Shown: positions 14,701 to 21,839, counted from the first letter of the stretch. The stretch is DNA of 21,839 nucleotides from Gammaproteobacteria bacterium UBA2810 (GCA_002351705.1 DEHC01000036.1:5782-27620); one strand, 5' to 3'. Program-made: numbers and translations. Notes: a model not told the origin generated them from the sequence alone.

Positions 14701-17700
14701 GGCCATCGTCGCTGATGATGCTGCCATCGGCGAAGATCTCCACCGGGCTCGCGGTGAGGTCCGGCAGCTCCGCAGCTTCGGCATCAGATCTGATCATGTC
14801 CTTCACGCAGCCGCGTGCCGAGTCCAGGGCATCTGACAGCTCAGCCCTGCAGTCGCCTCCTGCGTAGCCCGAGGGCGACGGCGCGAGCAGCCTGAAGGCC
14901 GAGCGGAGGAGCCCCGAGGGCACTTTTGCGAAGCTCACGCGGTTCAGGTGGTACAGAACGTCCTCGGGGGTCTTGTCCTCAGTGTCGTCAGCGTTCAGTT
15001 CCGGATGGATCCTGAAAAGCGCGTCAGGCTTCATCCAGGCGTCCGCCGTGCCGCTGTCCGCTCCGAGCTTCTTAAGCTCGGCCCTCAGATCCAGGCCGCG
15101 CATGGAGAAGAGTAGCGCCGGATTGCTCTCGACGAGCTTCGCTGCGCGCTTGAGCAGCGCGACCTCATGACGGCACACACTGTTGTCCGAAGCCTCGCAG
15201 GAGCATCTCATTTCGTCGCCGACGCTGTCGCCGCACATGAGCGGGATCCCCAGGGACTGCAGTTTCCTGGCGAATGGCTCATCCAGCTTTCCGACCTGCA
15301 GCTGCGATAGCGCATGAGGATCGTCCCTGAGCTCACCTATGACAGTCTGCTTTTCGTCCTCTGTCAGCGGATCAAGGCTGAGGCTGGCCAGATATGCTGA
15401 TGTGGCGCCGTGGCTTACTGACAGATAAGTCCTGTGATCCTCGCTGCTGAACCAGGCCTCGCCGGTGCGCGCGGCTTTGGAATCCCGCTGGTAGCCTATG
15501 ACTGCATCGTCAGCAAGGTTGGCTATGAAACGGCGGGCGAAGTCAGTCCTCAGGAAACTGCCGGGGGCTGCCCTGTGCCGGGCATCGTTTCCGCTTTTTG
15601 GCGCATCTGCCGCCTCGAATGCGCTGAGGGCCTCCTCATCAGGCTCCTGCAGCCCGGCTGCCGTGCCGAGGCCGAGCTTCCTTTTTATGTCAAGCCCGCG
15701 CCAGCTGAACAGCAGTGAAGGATCATTCTCCAGAAGGCGGAGCATCTCCAGGATGAAGGCAGAGCGATCAGCTGATGAGGATGAGCTGCTGTAGTAGCCG
15801 CCGCTTCCTGATACGTAAGTGTCGTATGGCGAGTTCAGGAGGCTGATGTCCTTTAATCTGGCAAACTCCCTGAAGCTGCGGTCAAGGTAGCCCAGTCCCA
15901 GTGCCTTTGCGAGCGCCGGCCGCTCCTCAAAGAATTTCAGAATCAGATCCTGGTCCTTTGCCTCAAGCCCTCTCAGGCTAATATGAAGGTGCTTTTTCCC
16001 GGAGTCGCAGTAAATGAGGCGCTGGTTCGGCAGAAAATGCAGCCTGCCGGCAAGCATGCCGCCGTATTTCTTTTTCTCTTTCGCTCCGATCTCGCAATAA
16101 TTCACCATGGCTGCGGTTCTGAGCCAGCTTGTTCCCCACCAGGTGCCGGAGTCCTTTATTTCATCCTCGTTGAAACCCAGTGATTCGAGCATATATCTGT
16201 CTGGCCTGCCGGGAGAGCGCATAAGGAGCGGCTCATCGGGTGACCTGCCTTCGAGCTCCGTGCGGATCTCGCCTAAAGGCACGCTGCCAAGCGGCAGCCC
16301 CCGCCAGTCAAACAGCACTGTCAGCCTGCTGCCGACAGCCTGCCCGATTCTGATGATCGCTGTGAGCAGCAGAGGATCAGAGGCCGCACTGTCCGTAACG
16401 TCACTGCCGTCCAGAAAGAGCCTGCCGCCGGCCGGCTCAGCGTGCATTTCCGAGAGAAGCTCCCTGAGCTCTGTGGGGAAGCTGCCTCTGCAGAGTCTCT
16501 GCAGAATTCTGTAATTGCGGTCAAGAAAATCGGCAATCCTCGCCGCCTGGCCGCAGGTGAACGGCTTTAATGCGAGAACCAGCGTCTTTTTGTCTTTTCC
16601 GGTGCCGCAGGCTGCCATGACGCCGCCTTTCCCGTCCGCCTCGGGATCTCCTGCCTGCCCCTGCGCGATGATGCCGGCCGCCTCGGCGAGCGGTGCTTTG
16701 AGCGGATCCTTTAAGAAGAGCCGGATAAACTCACGCGCGGCCGGTCCCGGAGCGCAGATTTCCAGCAGCGTCTCGCCGGAAATGCTCTTCCTGTCAAACA
16801 GGCTTTCGTCCCGGACATCAATCCCCCGCCACCTGAGGAGCAGCGCCGGATTGTCCGTCAGAAGCTGTGAGGCCCTGATCATTGCTGCCAGCATGTTCCC
16901 GCTTTCACGGCATCCGCTGCTGTCAGACAGCTCTTCCTTCCCGTCCGGCAGGAGCGCAATCCCGTACCTGCCTAGGAGCTTCTGCAGGGCGGCGCTCACC
17001 ACTCCTTCCCTGAGCTCTCTGAGAAGCTCAGGGTTCAGGTACAGGAGGGAGCAGACAATGCTCCGTTTCTGCGGATCATAGCTGCCAAATGACATGGTCA
17101 CCGTGTCTTCAGCGCCGAGCTCGTCTTTAATCCTGCAGCTGAGAAGGTTTTTCCCGGGATCAAATTCAAGGCTTCCGGCCCTGCCCTCGCGGAGCGCGGC
17201 CCTGGCCTCTCCTGCTATTTCATCGTTTTCCATCAGCCCGGACCCGGCGAGCCATTTATGCACCCATGGGGCGCTGCCTGGCTCGTCAGACGCATGATCT
17301 GCCTGACTTTCAGGAGCCCTGAGATCGCTGAAAGCCTCCGCCTCAGTGACTGAGTCTCCCCCACTGCGGCTGTCAGCACCACGGGACGGGGAATTGCCGG
17401 ACTTCCGGTCCTGTCTTTCAAGCCCTGCTTTTCTGTTGGCTTCGGCGCAGGCAAGGACGCTGAGCCCGCGCCAGCGGAGCATGAGCCTCGGGTACTCCGA
17501 TATGGCTGCCGCGGCCCTGAGCGCGAGCGCGGCTCCCGCCGCGCCTCCGGTGCCCGTGATGCGGTCCTGACTGCCGTCAAATAGTCCGGAGCAGTTTCTC
17601 TCAAGCGCTGTGTAGGCATCATTGCTCAGGCTGTTCTCTGCGATAGAGAGGCAGTCGCTCTGGTGGATTCTGAAAAATGACCTGAGGCCTGAGTCTGACC

Positions 17701-18556
17701 AAGAGCTCAGATGGTCAAAAGACAGTGCGGGAGACTGCATGCTCCCGTCCGGCAGAGCCAGATCTGCCGTGAGGACAGTATTGCCTGATCTCGCATCCGC
17801 GGAGAGGTTTTTGAGCTTCGGGGCAAGCTTTTCGGCAGTCCTGAGGTCTGAATGTGCCGGAAGCGTGCTGGAAAGCCAGGTTCTCGCGGGGAGCCCGGTG
17901 GCCCAGCGCATGATGATCTCCGTGCCTCCCGGTCCGAACTTTTCAGACTCCAGGTTTCTGAGCCTTTCATCTCTGGAAACAGGCAGATCTATTCTCGCGG
18001 CCGGCAGTTCACCCGTGGGAAGTGGCCTTATTGGGAAGCGGGGAATGGAGAGCTCGTCATACAGGCTCAGCCCGCGCCATGCGAACATGAGCGCGGGATC
18101 GCAGCTTACAAGCCAGGCCGAGCACAGAAGCACGGCTGCCTCATAAACCGGCTCCTCGGGGTTGTTCATATTTCTGGCGAGGTAGGATTTGGGAGACAGC
18201 TCGTCACTGGCGGTAAGGCATGGCACAAGGCGCTTGGAGAGGAGCTTTTCCCACAGCGCCCTGCTCATTGTCCCTCTGCGCAGATCCCCGCTTCCGTCAG
18301 GCTCCTCCTGGATAATCTGCCGGAGTCTCTGCTTCTGGTAAGTCGTATAGCGCACCGAGCGCAGCTTTGTGCTCGTTGAGGCGTTTTCGCAGTACACAGG
18401 GCCTGTGCCGTCTGCGATGATATGGGAGAAAAACCCTCCGCAGATGAGGTCATAGCCTGCCTTAAGCTGCTCTTCGCTGAATTCCCCCAGTTTGGCCTGC
18501 GCCCATTCCATGCTCCACCAGTTGGGAAGCAGAGATGTATATTGGTCATTTGTCAT
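11705..18556 (-). CDS. Giant SNF2-family helicase with six SWIM-like N-terminal modules
   Basis: This 2283-residue protein has a C-terminal SNF2/RapA-type ATPase (about 1815-2283) with intact motifs: DDMGLGKT (Lys1848), DEAQ box (Asp1937), SGTPVENRLADYW, ILRRLKTD, TGLNLTAA and QATDRAYRIGQ (from Gln2215). SWIM-SNF2 proteins are usually about half this size. Residues 1-1160 contain six repeats of about 200 residues, each ending in P-x-L-hydrophobic-WRGL-like motifs at W160, W362, W576, W751, W952 and M1152. Only the last has a SWIM zinc finger: C1118-x-C1120-x7-C1128-x-H1130. In repeat five the finger position is a Gly/Ser run (SGSGGYYSSSSSS). A highly acidic linker precedes the middle region (about 1545-1590). 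The start ATG has an AAGAAGA purine stretch upstream. Likely a DNA- or RNA-polymerase-associated translocase; the specific role is unknown. Confidence 0.93.
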   Translation of the reverse strand: MTNDQYTSLLPNWWSMEWAQAKLGEFSEEQLKAGYDLICGGFFSHIIADGTGPVYCENASTSTKLRSVRYTTYQKQRLRQIIQEEPDGSGDLRRGTMSRALWEKLLSKRLVPCLTASDELSPKSYLARNMNNPEEPVYEAAVLLCSAWLVSCDPALMFAWRGLSLYDELSIPRFPIRPLPTGELPAARIDLPVSRDERLRNLESEKFGPGGTEIIMRWATGLPARTWLSSTLPAHSDLRTAEKLAPKLKNLSADARSGNTVLTADLALPDGSMQSPALSFDHLSSWSDSGLRSFFRIHQSDCLSIAENSLSNDAYTALERNCSGLFDGSQDRITGTGGAAGAALALRAAAAISEYPRLMLRWRGLSVLACAEANRKAGLERQDRKSGNSPSRGADSRSGGDSVTEAEAFSDLRAPESQADHASDEPGSAPWVHKWLAGSGLMENDEIAGEARAALREGRAGSLEFDPGKNLLSCRIKDELGAEDTVTMSFGSYDPQKRSIVCSLLYLNPELLRELREGVVSAALQKLLGRYGIALLPDGKEELSDSSGCRESGNMLAAMIRASQLLTDNPALLLRWRGIDVRDESLFDRKSISGETLLEICAPGPAAREFIRLFLKDPLKAPLAEAAGIIAQGQAGDPEADGKGGVMAACGTGKDKKTLVLALKPFTCGQAARIADFLDRNYRILQRLCRGSFPTELRELLSEMHAEPAGGRLFLDGSDVTDSAASDPLLLTAIIRIGQAVGSRLTVLFDWRGLPLGSVPLGEIRTELEGRSPDEPLLMRSPGRPDRYMLESLGFNEDEIKDSGTWWGTSWLRTAAMVNYCEIGAKEKKKYGGMLAGRLHFLPNQRLIYCDSGKKHLHISLRGLEAKDQDLILKFFEERPALAKALGLGYLDRSFREFARLKDISLLNSPYDTYVSGSGGYYSSSSSSADRSAFILEMLRLLENDPSLLFSWRGLDIKRKLGLGTAAGLQEPDEEALSAFEAADAPKSGNDARHRAAPGSFLRTDFARRFIANLADDAVIGYQRDSKAARTGEAWFSSEDHRTYLSVSHGATSAYLASLSLDPLTEDEKQTVIGELRDDPHALSQLQVGKLDEPFARKLQSLGIPLMCGDSVGDEMRCSCEASDNSVCRHEVALLKRAAKLVESNPALLFSMRGLDLRAELKKLGADSGTADAWMKPDALFRIHPELNADDTEDKTPEDVLYHLNRVSFAKVPSGLLRSAFRLLAPSPSGYAGGDCRAELSDALDSARGCVKDMIRSDAEAAELPDLTASPVEIFADGSIISDDGHHARTVFTVSPGTEDPLAREYLLREHGHSGAGTSEDRDGNARAEYRGTVFVPTAEDSMFEEMHSLPAGCFGGRISAEVLGRAGAPAQAMYALCSIARKLVLADAVMPCPLRKGPGELNIIWIPCILSHEVLTLTARIGMLARKLLLGTVLRPGEALGLKAEQFSDAGFGALCLGMFISDFVRKGFLRNFGRAEAAWNRAYAQTPELLLLTMSYWEYLDISDSALARMESSLGQWLAPLFLGQASMRPVLILGTSEGPDPGIGDAEEKLRRGGEQALEEAENEGKGKGEEGESGSSDADPYVSADDNVSAEISLGFIDRTDGHYLSYADVQWLGGERQWECRAAAARISALLPEVSDIVSGRSDHATLSLDALQKALFEILPALKLSGAMVVLPRSMRQILRPAAIASMGIGRGYQEGSGLMSLASLLTFDWKATLGGREITDEQFAELREHAGHLVRFGNDYVYASASEIDAIIRRLRGESQRPSRLRLLEAALSGSYDGHSVFMDDRIRKAVNKELRTPPAKVPEGLRATLRPYQERGYSWLMHNIRASMGSIIADDMGLGKTVQVIAALENLRAAGELEKDPALVTVPASVVINWTRELRRFAPDLTVNVYYGTQRSLEPKAHVLLTTYGTLRQDIEKLKDKKWRVAVADEAQNIKNTGSQIFQAMCLLKADSAIAMSGTPVENRLADYWAIMEFVNPGLFGTLGSFISDYARPIEQNRDADAVRRLRSVTAPFILRRLKTDKSVIADLPDKISSDRFCELTAEQAAMYQAFVSDGLEGVTETLSQMERSAMVLKLILRLKQICDAPELFSKDPKITGPSHSGKAQMLLDLLAELTENGQKAIVFTQFREMGELLVSWIGERIGTVPDFIHGGVSVKKRQEMVDRFQNDPQDRVMVLSLKAAGTGLNLTAATAVIHYDLWWNPAVEDQATDRAYRIGQNKNVMVYRFICAGTFEERINEIISSKKEIAELTVQKGEKWLGDLSKSELRSFLSMTTG

Positions 18557-18592
18557 GTGCTGCGTCTTCTTTTTTTCTGCCGCCGTCTGTGT

Positions 18593-18598
18593 ATTTTA
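18593..18598 (-). promoter_or_regulatory. Possible -10 element for the SNF2 gene
   Basis: On the minus strand, TAAAAT lies 36 bases upstream of the helicase ATG. No good -35 match is seen at the usual spacing. It is reported because it is the only -10-like hexamer I noticed in this gap on that strand. Confidence 0.25.
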
Positions 18599-18631
18599 AG
18601 TGAATTGCACCTGCTGGGCAGGACTTCCGGA

Positions 18632-18694
18632 TCAGTGCGGGAAAAACCTGCTGCCGCCGCTGAGGCCGAGCCATTCCCTGTGCTTTTCAGGCAG
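18632..18694 (-). pseudogene. SUKH (SMI1/KNR4) immunity gene fragment
   Basis: The minus strand reads LPEKHREWLGLSGGSRFF and then PH and a stop, matching LPEKYREWLRFSDGGEFF of the intact SUKH protein (7299-7733). The DNA agrees at about 26 of 30 positions in the best part. Flanking sequence upstream does not match. This is a second, independent trace of SUKH genes in the same interval, between the lemA-like and SNF2 genes. Confidence 0.7.
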
Positions 18695-18834
18695 CCAGTG
18701 ACAGACAGATCAATTGTCTCGTATTGCCTGCCTTCATGTCCCGGAATTTAGGCTATGGCATCTCTGCGCCCAGTCTCCGGACCGGAGCAGACATTCAGGC
18801 AGTCACCGAGGCATGGGCTCGCGCCACAGAAGAG

Positions 18835-18860
18835 CGGCAGCATATTCCATAATGCTGCCG
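18835..18860 (-). terminator. Perfect 9-bp hairpin downstream of the lemA-like gene
   Basis: CGGCAGCAT (18835-18843) pairs exactly with ATGCTGCCG (18852-18860) with an 8-base loop. It is about 65 bases past the lemA-like stop on the minus strand. There is no U-tract, so it could be an RNA 3'-end stabiliser, a weak terminator or a protein-binding palindrome. Confidence 0.35.
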
Positions 18861-18924
18861 GAAGTGAAGGATACGCGGCCCTTATACAGCAGGTGACGGC
18901 TACTGCAGGGCGGCCGGATGAATA

Positions 18925-19593
18925 TTACCCGCCGTGGACCTCGCCTGAGCAGTCGATCATTGGGACTTTTACGGCGAGGTTGAAATGCCTCGCGATCAGA
19001 GAGCTCGGGAAGGTGGAGATTGCGGCGTTGTAGTCAGCGGCCTGGATGTTGAATGTGTTTATCATCTTCTTCTCCGCAGACTCCTCGGCGCGGAAGCGGT
19101 CGATCTGGTTGAGGACGGTCATGTGGTCGCGCATTGCCGGACTGTCGGTCAGGTAGAGCGTGAGTCCTGCGGACGCAGAGGCCATACGGTCGAGGCAGGA
19201 GGCGAGCTCGGTGAAGGTGTTCTCGCACTGATCGTTCGCAGCCTCGCGGAGTGCCGAGTCAAGGAACACCGCAGCCTTGCCGAAGGTCTCGGCAGCATGC
19301 TCCTCCTCGAGCGTGCGTCCCTTGATGGTGCCCAGGGTCTCGGCTATTTTGGACGCGGTGTCTGCATGAGACCTGAGGTTCGAGATCAGCTCGCGGAATG
19401 TCTCATCATTGAAGTGCTTTCTGCTTACGATCCCGTTGTAGAGGAATACGCCCCAGGCGGCGGCGCCGATTATGGCGAGCAGAATAACGGAGAAGAACAC
19501 GGTGAAGCTGATGCTGATGAGCAGCACCGAGACGCAGAGCACAAGGACTGCTGCGGCGGCTTTGAGGAACTTCTTTTCCTGAAGATGATCCAT
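18925..19593 (-). CDS. LemA-like membrane protein
   Basis: This 222-residue protein has a strongly hydrophobic N-terminus (about residues 9-53, enough for two membrane passes) followed by a soluble helical domain. The pattern YNGIVSRK right after the membrane segment, and the C-terminal DYNAAISTFPSSLIARHFNL (about 188-207), match the LemA family. In LemA proteins a Yn...v..k start and a y..a...FP..lia..f end bracket a helical bundle. The function of LemA proteins is poorly defined and linked to the envelope. The central part is divergent, so the family call is good but not certain. Its stop codon borders the accessory region, and a copy of its last codons is embedded in the debris at 7958-7993. 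It is divergent from serS. Confidence 0.72.
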   Translation of the reverse strand: MDHLQEKKFLKAAAAVLVLCVSVLLISISFTVFFSVILLAIIGAAAWGVFLYNGIVSRKHFNDETFRELISNLRSHADTASKIAETLGTIKGRTLEEEHAAETFGKAAVFLDSALREAANDQCENTFTELASCLDRMASASAGLTLYLTDSPAMRDHMTVLNQIDRFRAEESAEKKMINTFNIQAADYNAAISTFPSSLIARHFNLAVKVPMIDCSGEVHGG

Positions 19594-19921
19594 TGTCAGT
19601 TTTATCCCTTTAAAGACCCTGGGGAGACTCCGGCAGGGTACTGGTTATTTTATTATTTTGCCGGCCCTGTTCCGCTGACATTCCTCTCATTTCCGGCCAT
19701 GGAGCCGGGGATCGGAAGGCGTCATGCGGAACGGATCCGGTGCTTTTTCAGCCGATTATACCCCTAGAGGGCAGGGATCATAAGCCAGCGCGGGACTTTC
19801 TCCTTTAATTCGCCGGCAGGGTGTCTCTCGCGCGCAAATCTGCTAAAATTCACGCGCGGACTGGAGCTGTTCCGAGTGGGACCGGCCGCACGCCGCGGCA
19901 AACATAGGAATTTTCAGGAAA
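19594..19921. other. Divergent promoter region between the lemA-like gene and serS
   Basis: This 328-bp gap carries the serS promoter (annotated separately). On the minus strand it carries an AT-rich stretch with TAAAAT near 19650, which may serve the lemA-like gene. An element ACCCCTAGAGGG near 19758-19769 resembles ACCCTAGAGG in front of lysR. No T-box, tRNA or ORF is apparent. Confidence 0.4.
19829..19858 (+). promoter_or_regulatory. Extended -10 promoter of serS flanked by CGCGCG repeats
   Basis: TGCTAAAAT at 19841-19849 is a good extended -10 element, 73 bases before the serS ATG. The -35 region is poor, which an extended -10 can offset. CGCGCGC (19829-19835) and CGCGCG (19853-19858) flank it and are mutually complementary, so they could form an operator or a leader hairpin. 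Confidence 0.45.
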
Positions 19922-21247
19922 ATGATTGACCCCAAGTATCTTCGTGACGAAAAGGATCTGAATGAGATTAAGGTAAAGCTTGCTGAGCGCAACTATACCC
20001 TTGACACCGGGCTGCTGCTTTCCCTTGAGGAGAAGCGCAAGTCATTCCAGTCGAGGACCCAGGAGCTGCAGTCCCAGCGCAACTCCTTCTCGAAGCAGAT
20101 CGGGCAGGCGAAGAGAAACGGCGAGGATGCCTCCGCCATCATGGCAGAGGTTGCCAAGGTCGGCGAGGAGCTCGACGAGGTCAAGAAGCAGCAGGACGAG
20201 GTCCTTGCCGAGATCAGCAAGATCGCCTACACCATCCCTAACCTTCCTGATGATTCCGTTCCCGTAGGAAAGGACGACAGCTTCAACGTCGAGCAGCGCC
20301 GCTGGGGCGAGCCGAGGAAGTTCGATTTCGAGGTGAAGGATCACGTCGCGCTCGGCGAGGCCATCGGCGGACTTGACTTTGACTCCGCGCGCAAGGTCAC
20401 CGGCTCCCGCTTCGTCTTCATGAAGGGCGACATTGCGCGCCTCCACCGCGCTCTCGGGCAGTTCATGCTGGATCTCCACACTCAGCAGCAGGGCTACACC
20501 GAGATCTGCGTTCCCTATCTCGTCAACTCCGACAGCCTTTACGGCACCGGCCAGCTCCCGAAGTTCGAGCTTGACCTGTTCCACACCCTTCTTACCGCTA
20601 CAGGCGACGAGGAGGGCGTACAGCGCCGCTACTCCCTGATCCCGACCGCCGAGGTTCCTCTTACCAACCTGGTCCGCGGCGAGCTCCTCCAGGAGAAGGA
20701 TCTCCCGATCAAGATCACTGCTCTCACCCCCTGCTTCAGATCCGAGGCAGGCAGCGCCGGACGCGATACCCGCGGCCTTATCCGCATGCACCAGTTCGAC
20801 AAGGTCGAGATGGTCCAGATCGTCCATCCCGAGAAGTCCTGGGAGGCGCTTGAGAGCCTGACCGCGAACGCCGAGGAGGTCCTGCAGAAGCTTGGCCTTC
20901 CGTACAGGGTTGTCGCGCTCAGCACCGGCGACATGGGCTTCTCCTCCGCCAAGACCTATGACCTTGAGGTCTGGGTTCCCGCGCAGAACACCTACCGCGA
21001 GATTTCCTCCTGCTCCAACTGCACCGACTTCCAGGCGCGCCGCATGGGCGCGAGGGTGAAGCTCGCGGGCGGCAAGAACGTTCTCGTCCATACCCTGAAC
21101 GGCTCCGGCGTCGCAGTCGGCAGGTGCCTTGTCGCCGTCATGGAGAACTATCAGAACGCTGACGGCTCCATCACCATCCCCGAGGTGCTCCGTCCCTACA
21201 TGGGCGGCCAGGAGAAAATTGAGGTTCCGGCAAAGAGCGGGAAGTAA
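19922..21247 (+). CDS. serS: Seryl-tRNA synthetase
   Basis: This 441-residue class II synthetase charges tRNA-Ser (and tRNA-Sec where present) with serine in the cytoplasm. An N-terminal helical arm rich in Glu/Lys/Gln (about 30-100) forms the antiparallel coiled coil that grips the tRNA long variable arm. Active-site segments are intact: TAEVPLTN (242-249), motif 2 FRSEAGSAGRDTRGLIRMHQF (272-292), and motif 3 NGSGVAVGR (393-401) with PEVLRPY (420-426). The length is close to the about 430 residues of the E. coli enzyme. The ATG is preceded by AGGAAA. It appears to be the single housekeeping copy at the right edge of the accessory region. Confidence 0.98.
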   Translation: MIDPKYLRDEKDLNEIKVKLAERNYTLDTGLLLSLEEKRKSFQSRTQELQSQRNSFSKQIGQAKRNGEDASAIMAEVAKVGEELDEVKKQQDEVLAEISKIAYTIPNLPDDSVPVGKDDSFNVEQRRWGEPRKFDFEVKDHVALGEAIGGLDFDSARKVTGSRFVFMKGDIARLHRALGQFMLDLHTQQQGYTEICVPYLVNSDSLYGTGQLPKFELDLFHTLLTATGDEEGVQRRYSLIPTAEVPLTNLVRGELLQEKDLPIKITALTPCFRSEAGSAGRDTRGLIRMHQFDKVEMVQIVHPEKSWEALESLTANAEEVLQKLGLPYRVVALSTGDMGFSSAKTYDLEVWVPAQNTYREISSCSNCTDFQARRMGARVKLAGGKNVLVHTLNGSGVAVGRCLVAVMENYQNADGSITIPEVLRPYMGGQEKIEVPAKSGK

Positions 21248-21269
21248 CAGAGAAACCTGCGCAGGGCCG

Positions 21270-21290
21270 TGCCGGATGGGCTTTCCGGCA
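21270..21290 (+). terminator. Hairpin between serS and the cvpA-family gene
   Basis: TGCCGGA (21270-21276) pairs with TCCGGCA (21284-21290) around a 7-base loop, 22 bases after the serS stop. No T-run follows, so read-through into the next gene is likely. It may attenuate or stabilise the transcript. Confidence 0.35.
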
Positions 21291-21348
21291 TGCAGGCTGG
21301 CGGCATCAGGTGCTGCCGGCCTGTATTCGGCTTTAAGGAATGATAACC

Positions 21349-21839
21349 ATGAATGAGCTTGACTGGGCCATACTGGCTGTCATAGGACTCTCCGCGCTTA
21401 TCAGCATCATGAGGGGCTTCGTGAAGGAAGTGCTGTCCCTCATCGTCTGGTGCGCGGCTTTTTTCTTTGCCTTCGTCGGCTGCGGCCCGCTCTCGGAGAA
21501 CCTCACTTTCATCGAGAGCCCAACCGGCAGGACGATGGCCGCTGCCGGCGCAATCTTCACCCTGGTGATCATCGCAGGCGGCATCGTGAACTATTTCGCG
21601 GGCCGCTTCATGGAGAAGACCGGGCTTTCCGGCACTGACCGCCTTATAGGGGCAGGCTTCGGCATACTGAGGGGCGTCATTATTGTGGCCGCGCTCTCCG
21701 CGTTCTTCACGATATTCATCAGGATGACCGGACTTTCCGCCGTTGCCGAGGCGCCCCTGTACCGCGACTCCAGGCTGATGCCCTTCGTCAACCGCCTGGT
21801 GAGCTCGTTCGCGGGCTCGGTCCCCCAGATGCAGCAGGC
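21349..21839 (+). CDS. CvpA-family membrane protein (3' end cut by the window)
   Basis: This frame is open to the window edge and gives about 163 residues. It begins MNELDWAILAVIGLSALISI, followed by MRGFVKEVLSLIVW, a characteristic start of CvpA (colicin V production) family inner-membrane proteins. Further hydrophobic segments and the LIGAGFGILRGVIIVAAL stretch also fit the family. E. coli CvpA is needed for colicin V production and affects envelope homeostasis. I chose the ATG at 21349 because AAGGA ends 9 bases upstream. An in-frame ATG at 21340 directly abuts that site. It follows serS by about 100 bp on the same strand and may be cotranscribed. Confidence 0.88.
   Translation, partial: MNELDWAILAVIGLSALISIMRGFVKEVLSLIVWCAAFFFAFVGCGPLSENLTFIESPTGRTMAAAGAIFTLVIIAGGIVNYFAGRFMEKTGLSGTDRLIGAGFGILRGVIIVAALSAFFTIFIRMTGLSAVAEAPLYRDSRLMPFVNRLVSSFAGSVPQMQQ

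Larger units (their letters stand above)
18557..18924. other. Intergenic stretch between the SNF2 and lemA-like genes
   Basis: This 368-bp gap has no intact gene. It contains a SUKH gene fragment (18632-18694), a possible -10 element for the SNF2 gene and a 9-bp hairpin (18835-18860). A plus-strand open frame across it runs into the antisense of the lemA-like gene and is judged a shadow. Confidence 0.5.

Noticed and set aside
18985..19767. Plus-strand open frame of 260 codons opposite the lemA-like gene
   Set aside because: The minus-strand frame matches the LemA family at both ends of its soluble domain, while the plus frame has no recognisable feature.
20042..21091. Minus-strand open frame of 349 codons antisense to serS
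   Set aside because: Low-information Leu/Glu/Ala-rich translation and complete overlap with serS, whose motifs are intact.
1..21839. CRISPR array, tRNA or rRNA genes, prophage integrase or att site
   Set aside because: No regularly spaced direct repeats, cloverleaf-like sequences, rRNA segments or integrase motifs were seen on reading through the window, though no search tool was available.

Overview
The window looks like chromosomal DNA of an anaerobic, Gram-negative-type bacterium, probably a proteobacterium. It encodes a Ni-CODH-family enzyme, a lipoprotein-type solute-binding protein, a LemA-like membrane protein, seryl-tRNA synthetase and a CvpA-family protein. The flanking genes are GC-rich, while much of the middle is visibly more AT-rich. 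A gut or rumen gammaproteobacterium (Succinivibrionaceae-like) would fit, but this rests on general impression and no rRNA or marker gene confirms it.

Left region (1-5411): a tightly packed plus-strand operon encodes a CooS-like carbon monoxide dehydrogenase and a three-part NitT/TauT/SsuABC-type ABC importer (lipoprotein, permease, ATPase). Overlaps of 10 and 17 bp link the first three genes. The CooS-like protein keeps the B- and D-cluster cysteines and most C-cluster ligands. However, it has Asp352 where a C-cluster cysteine is expected and Arg112 where a His-tunnel residue is expected, so CO oxidation should not be assumed. A convergent LysR-type regulator overlaps the ATPase gene by 4 bp and is the obvious candidate regulator.

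Middle region (5412-18924): an accessory region between lysR and a lemA-like gene. It holds (a) a minus-strand SUKH immunity gene, an HNH/Endo VII-type nuclease gene and an acidic unknown gene; (b) a mosaic of gene debris at 7958-8537 made of pieces of the SUKH, HNH, lysR and lemA-like genes, all of which have intact relatives in this window; (c) small unknown plus-strand ORFs, including a zinc-ribbon-like gene apparently split at an A6 run; (d) a DUF1703-type AAA-ATPase/PD-(D/E)XK protein; (e) a possible transposase remnant; and (f) a 2283-residue SNF2 helicase. The N-terminal half of the helicase is built from six modules of about 200 residues that resemble the SWIM-associated domain, and only the last keeps the CxC...CxH zinc ligands. 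Another SUKH fragment lies just upstream of the helicase gene.

Right region (18925-21839): a minus-strand lemA-like gene, then plus-strand serS with an extended -10 promoter, then a cvpA-family gene cut by the window end.

The most notable points are the multi-SWIM SNF2 protein, the variant CooS linked to an importer, and the mosaic remnant showing that the lysR-lemA interval is a site of repeated gain, duplication and loss of toxin/immunity cassettes.
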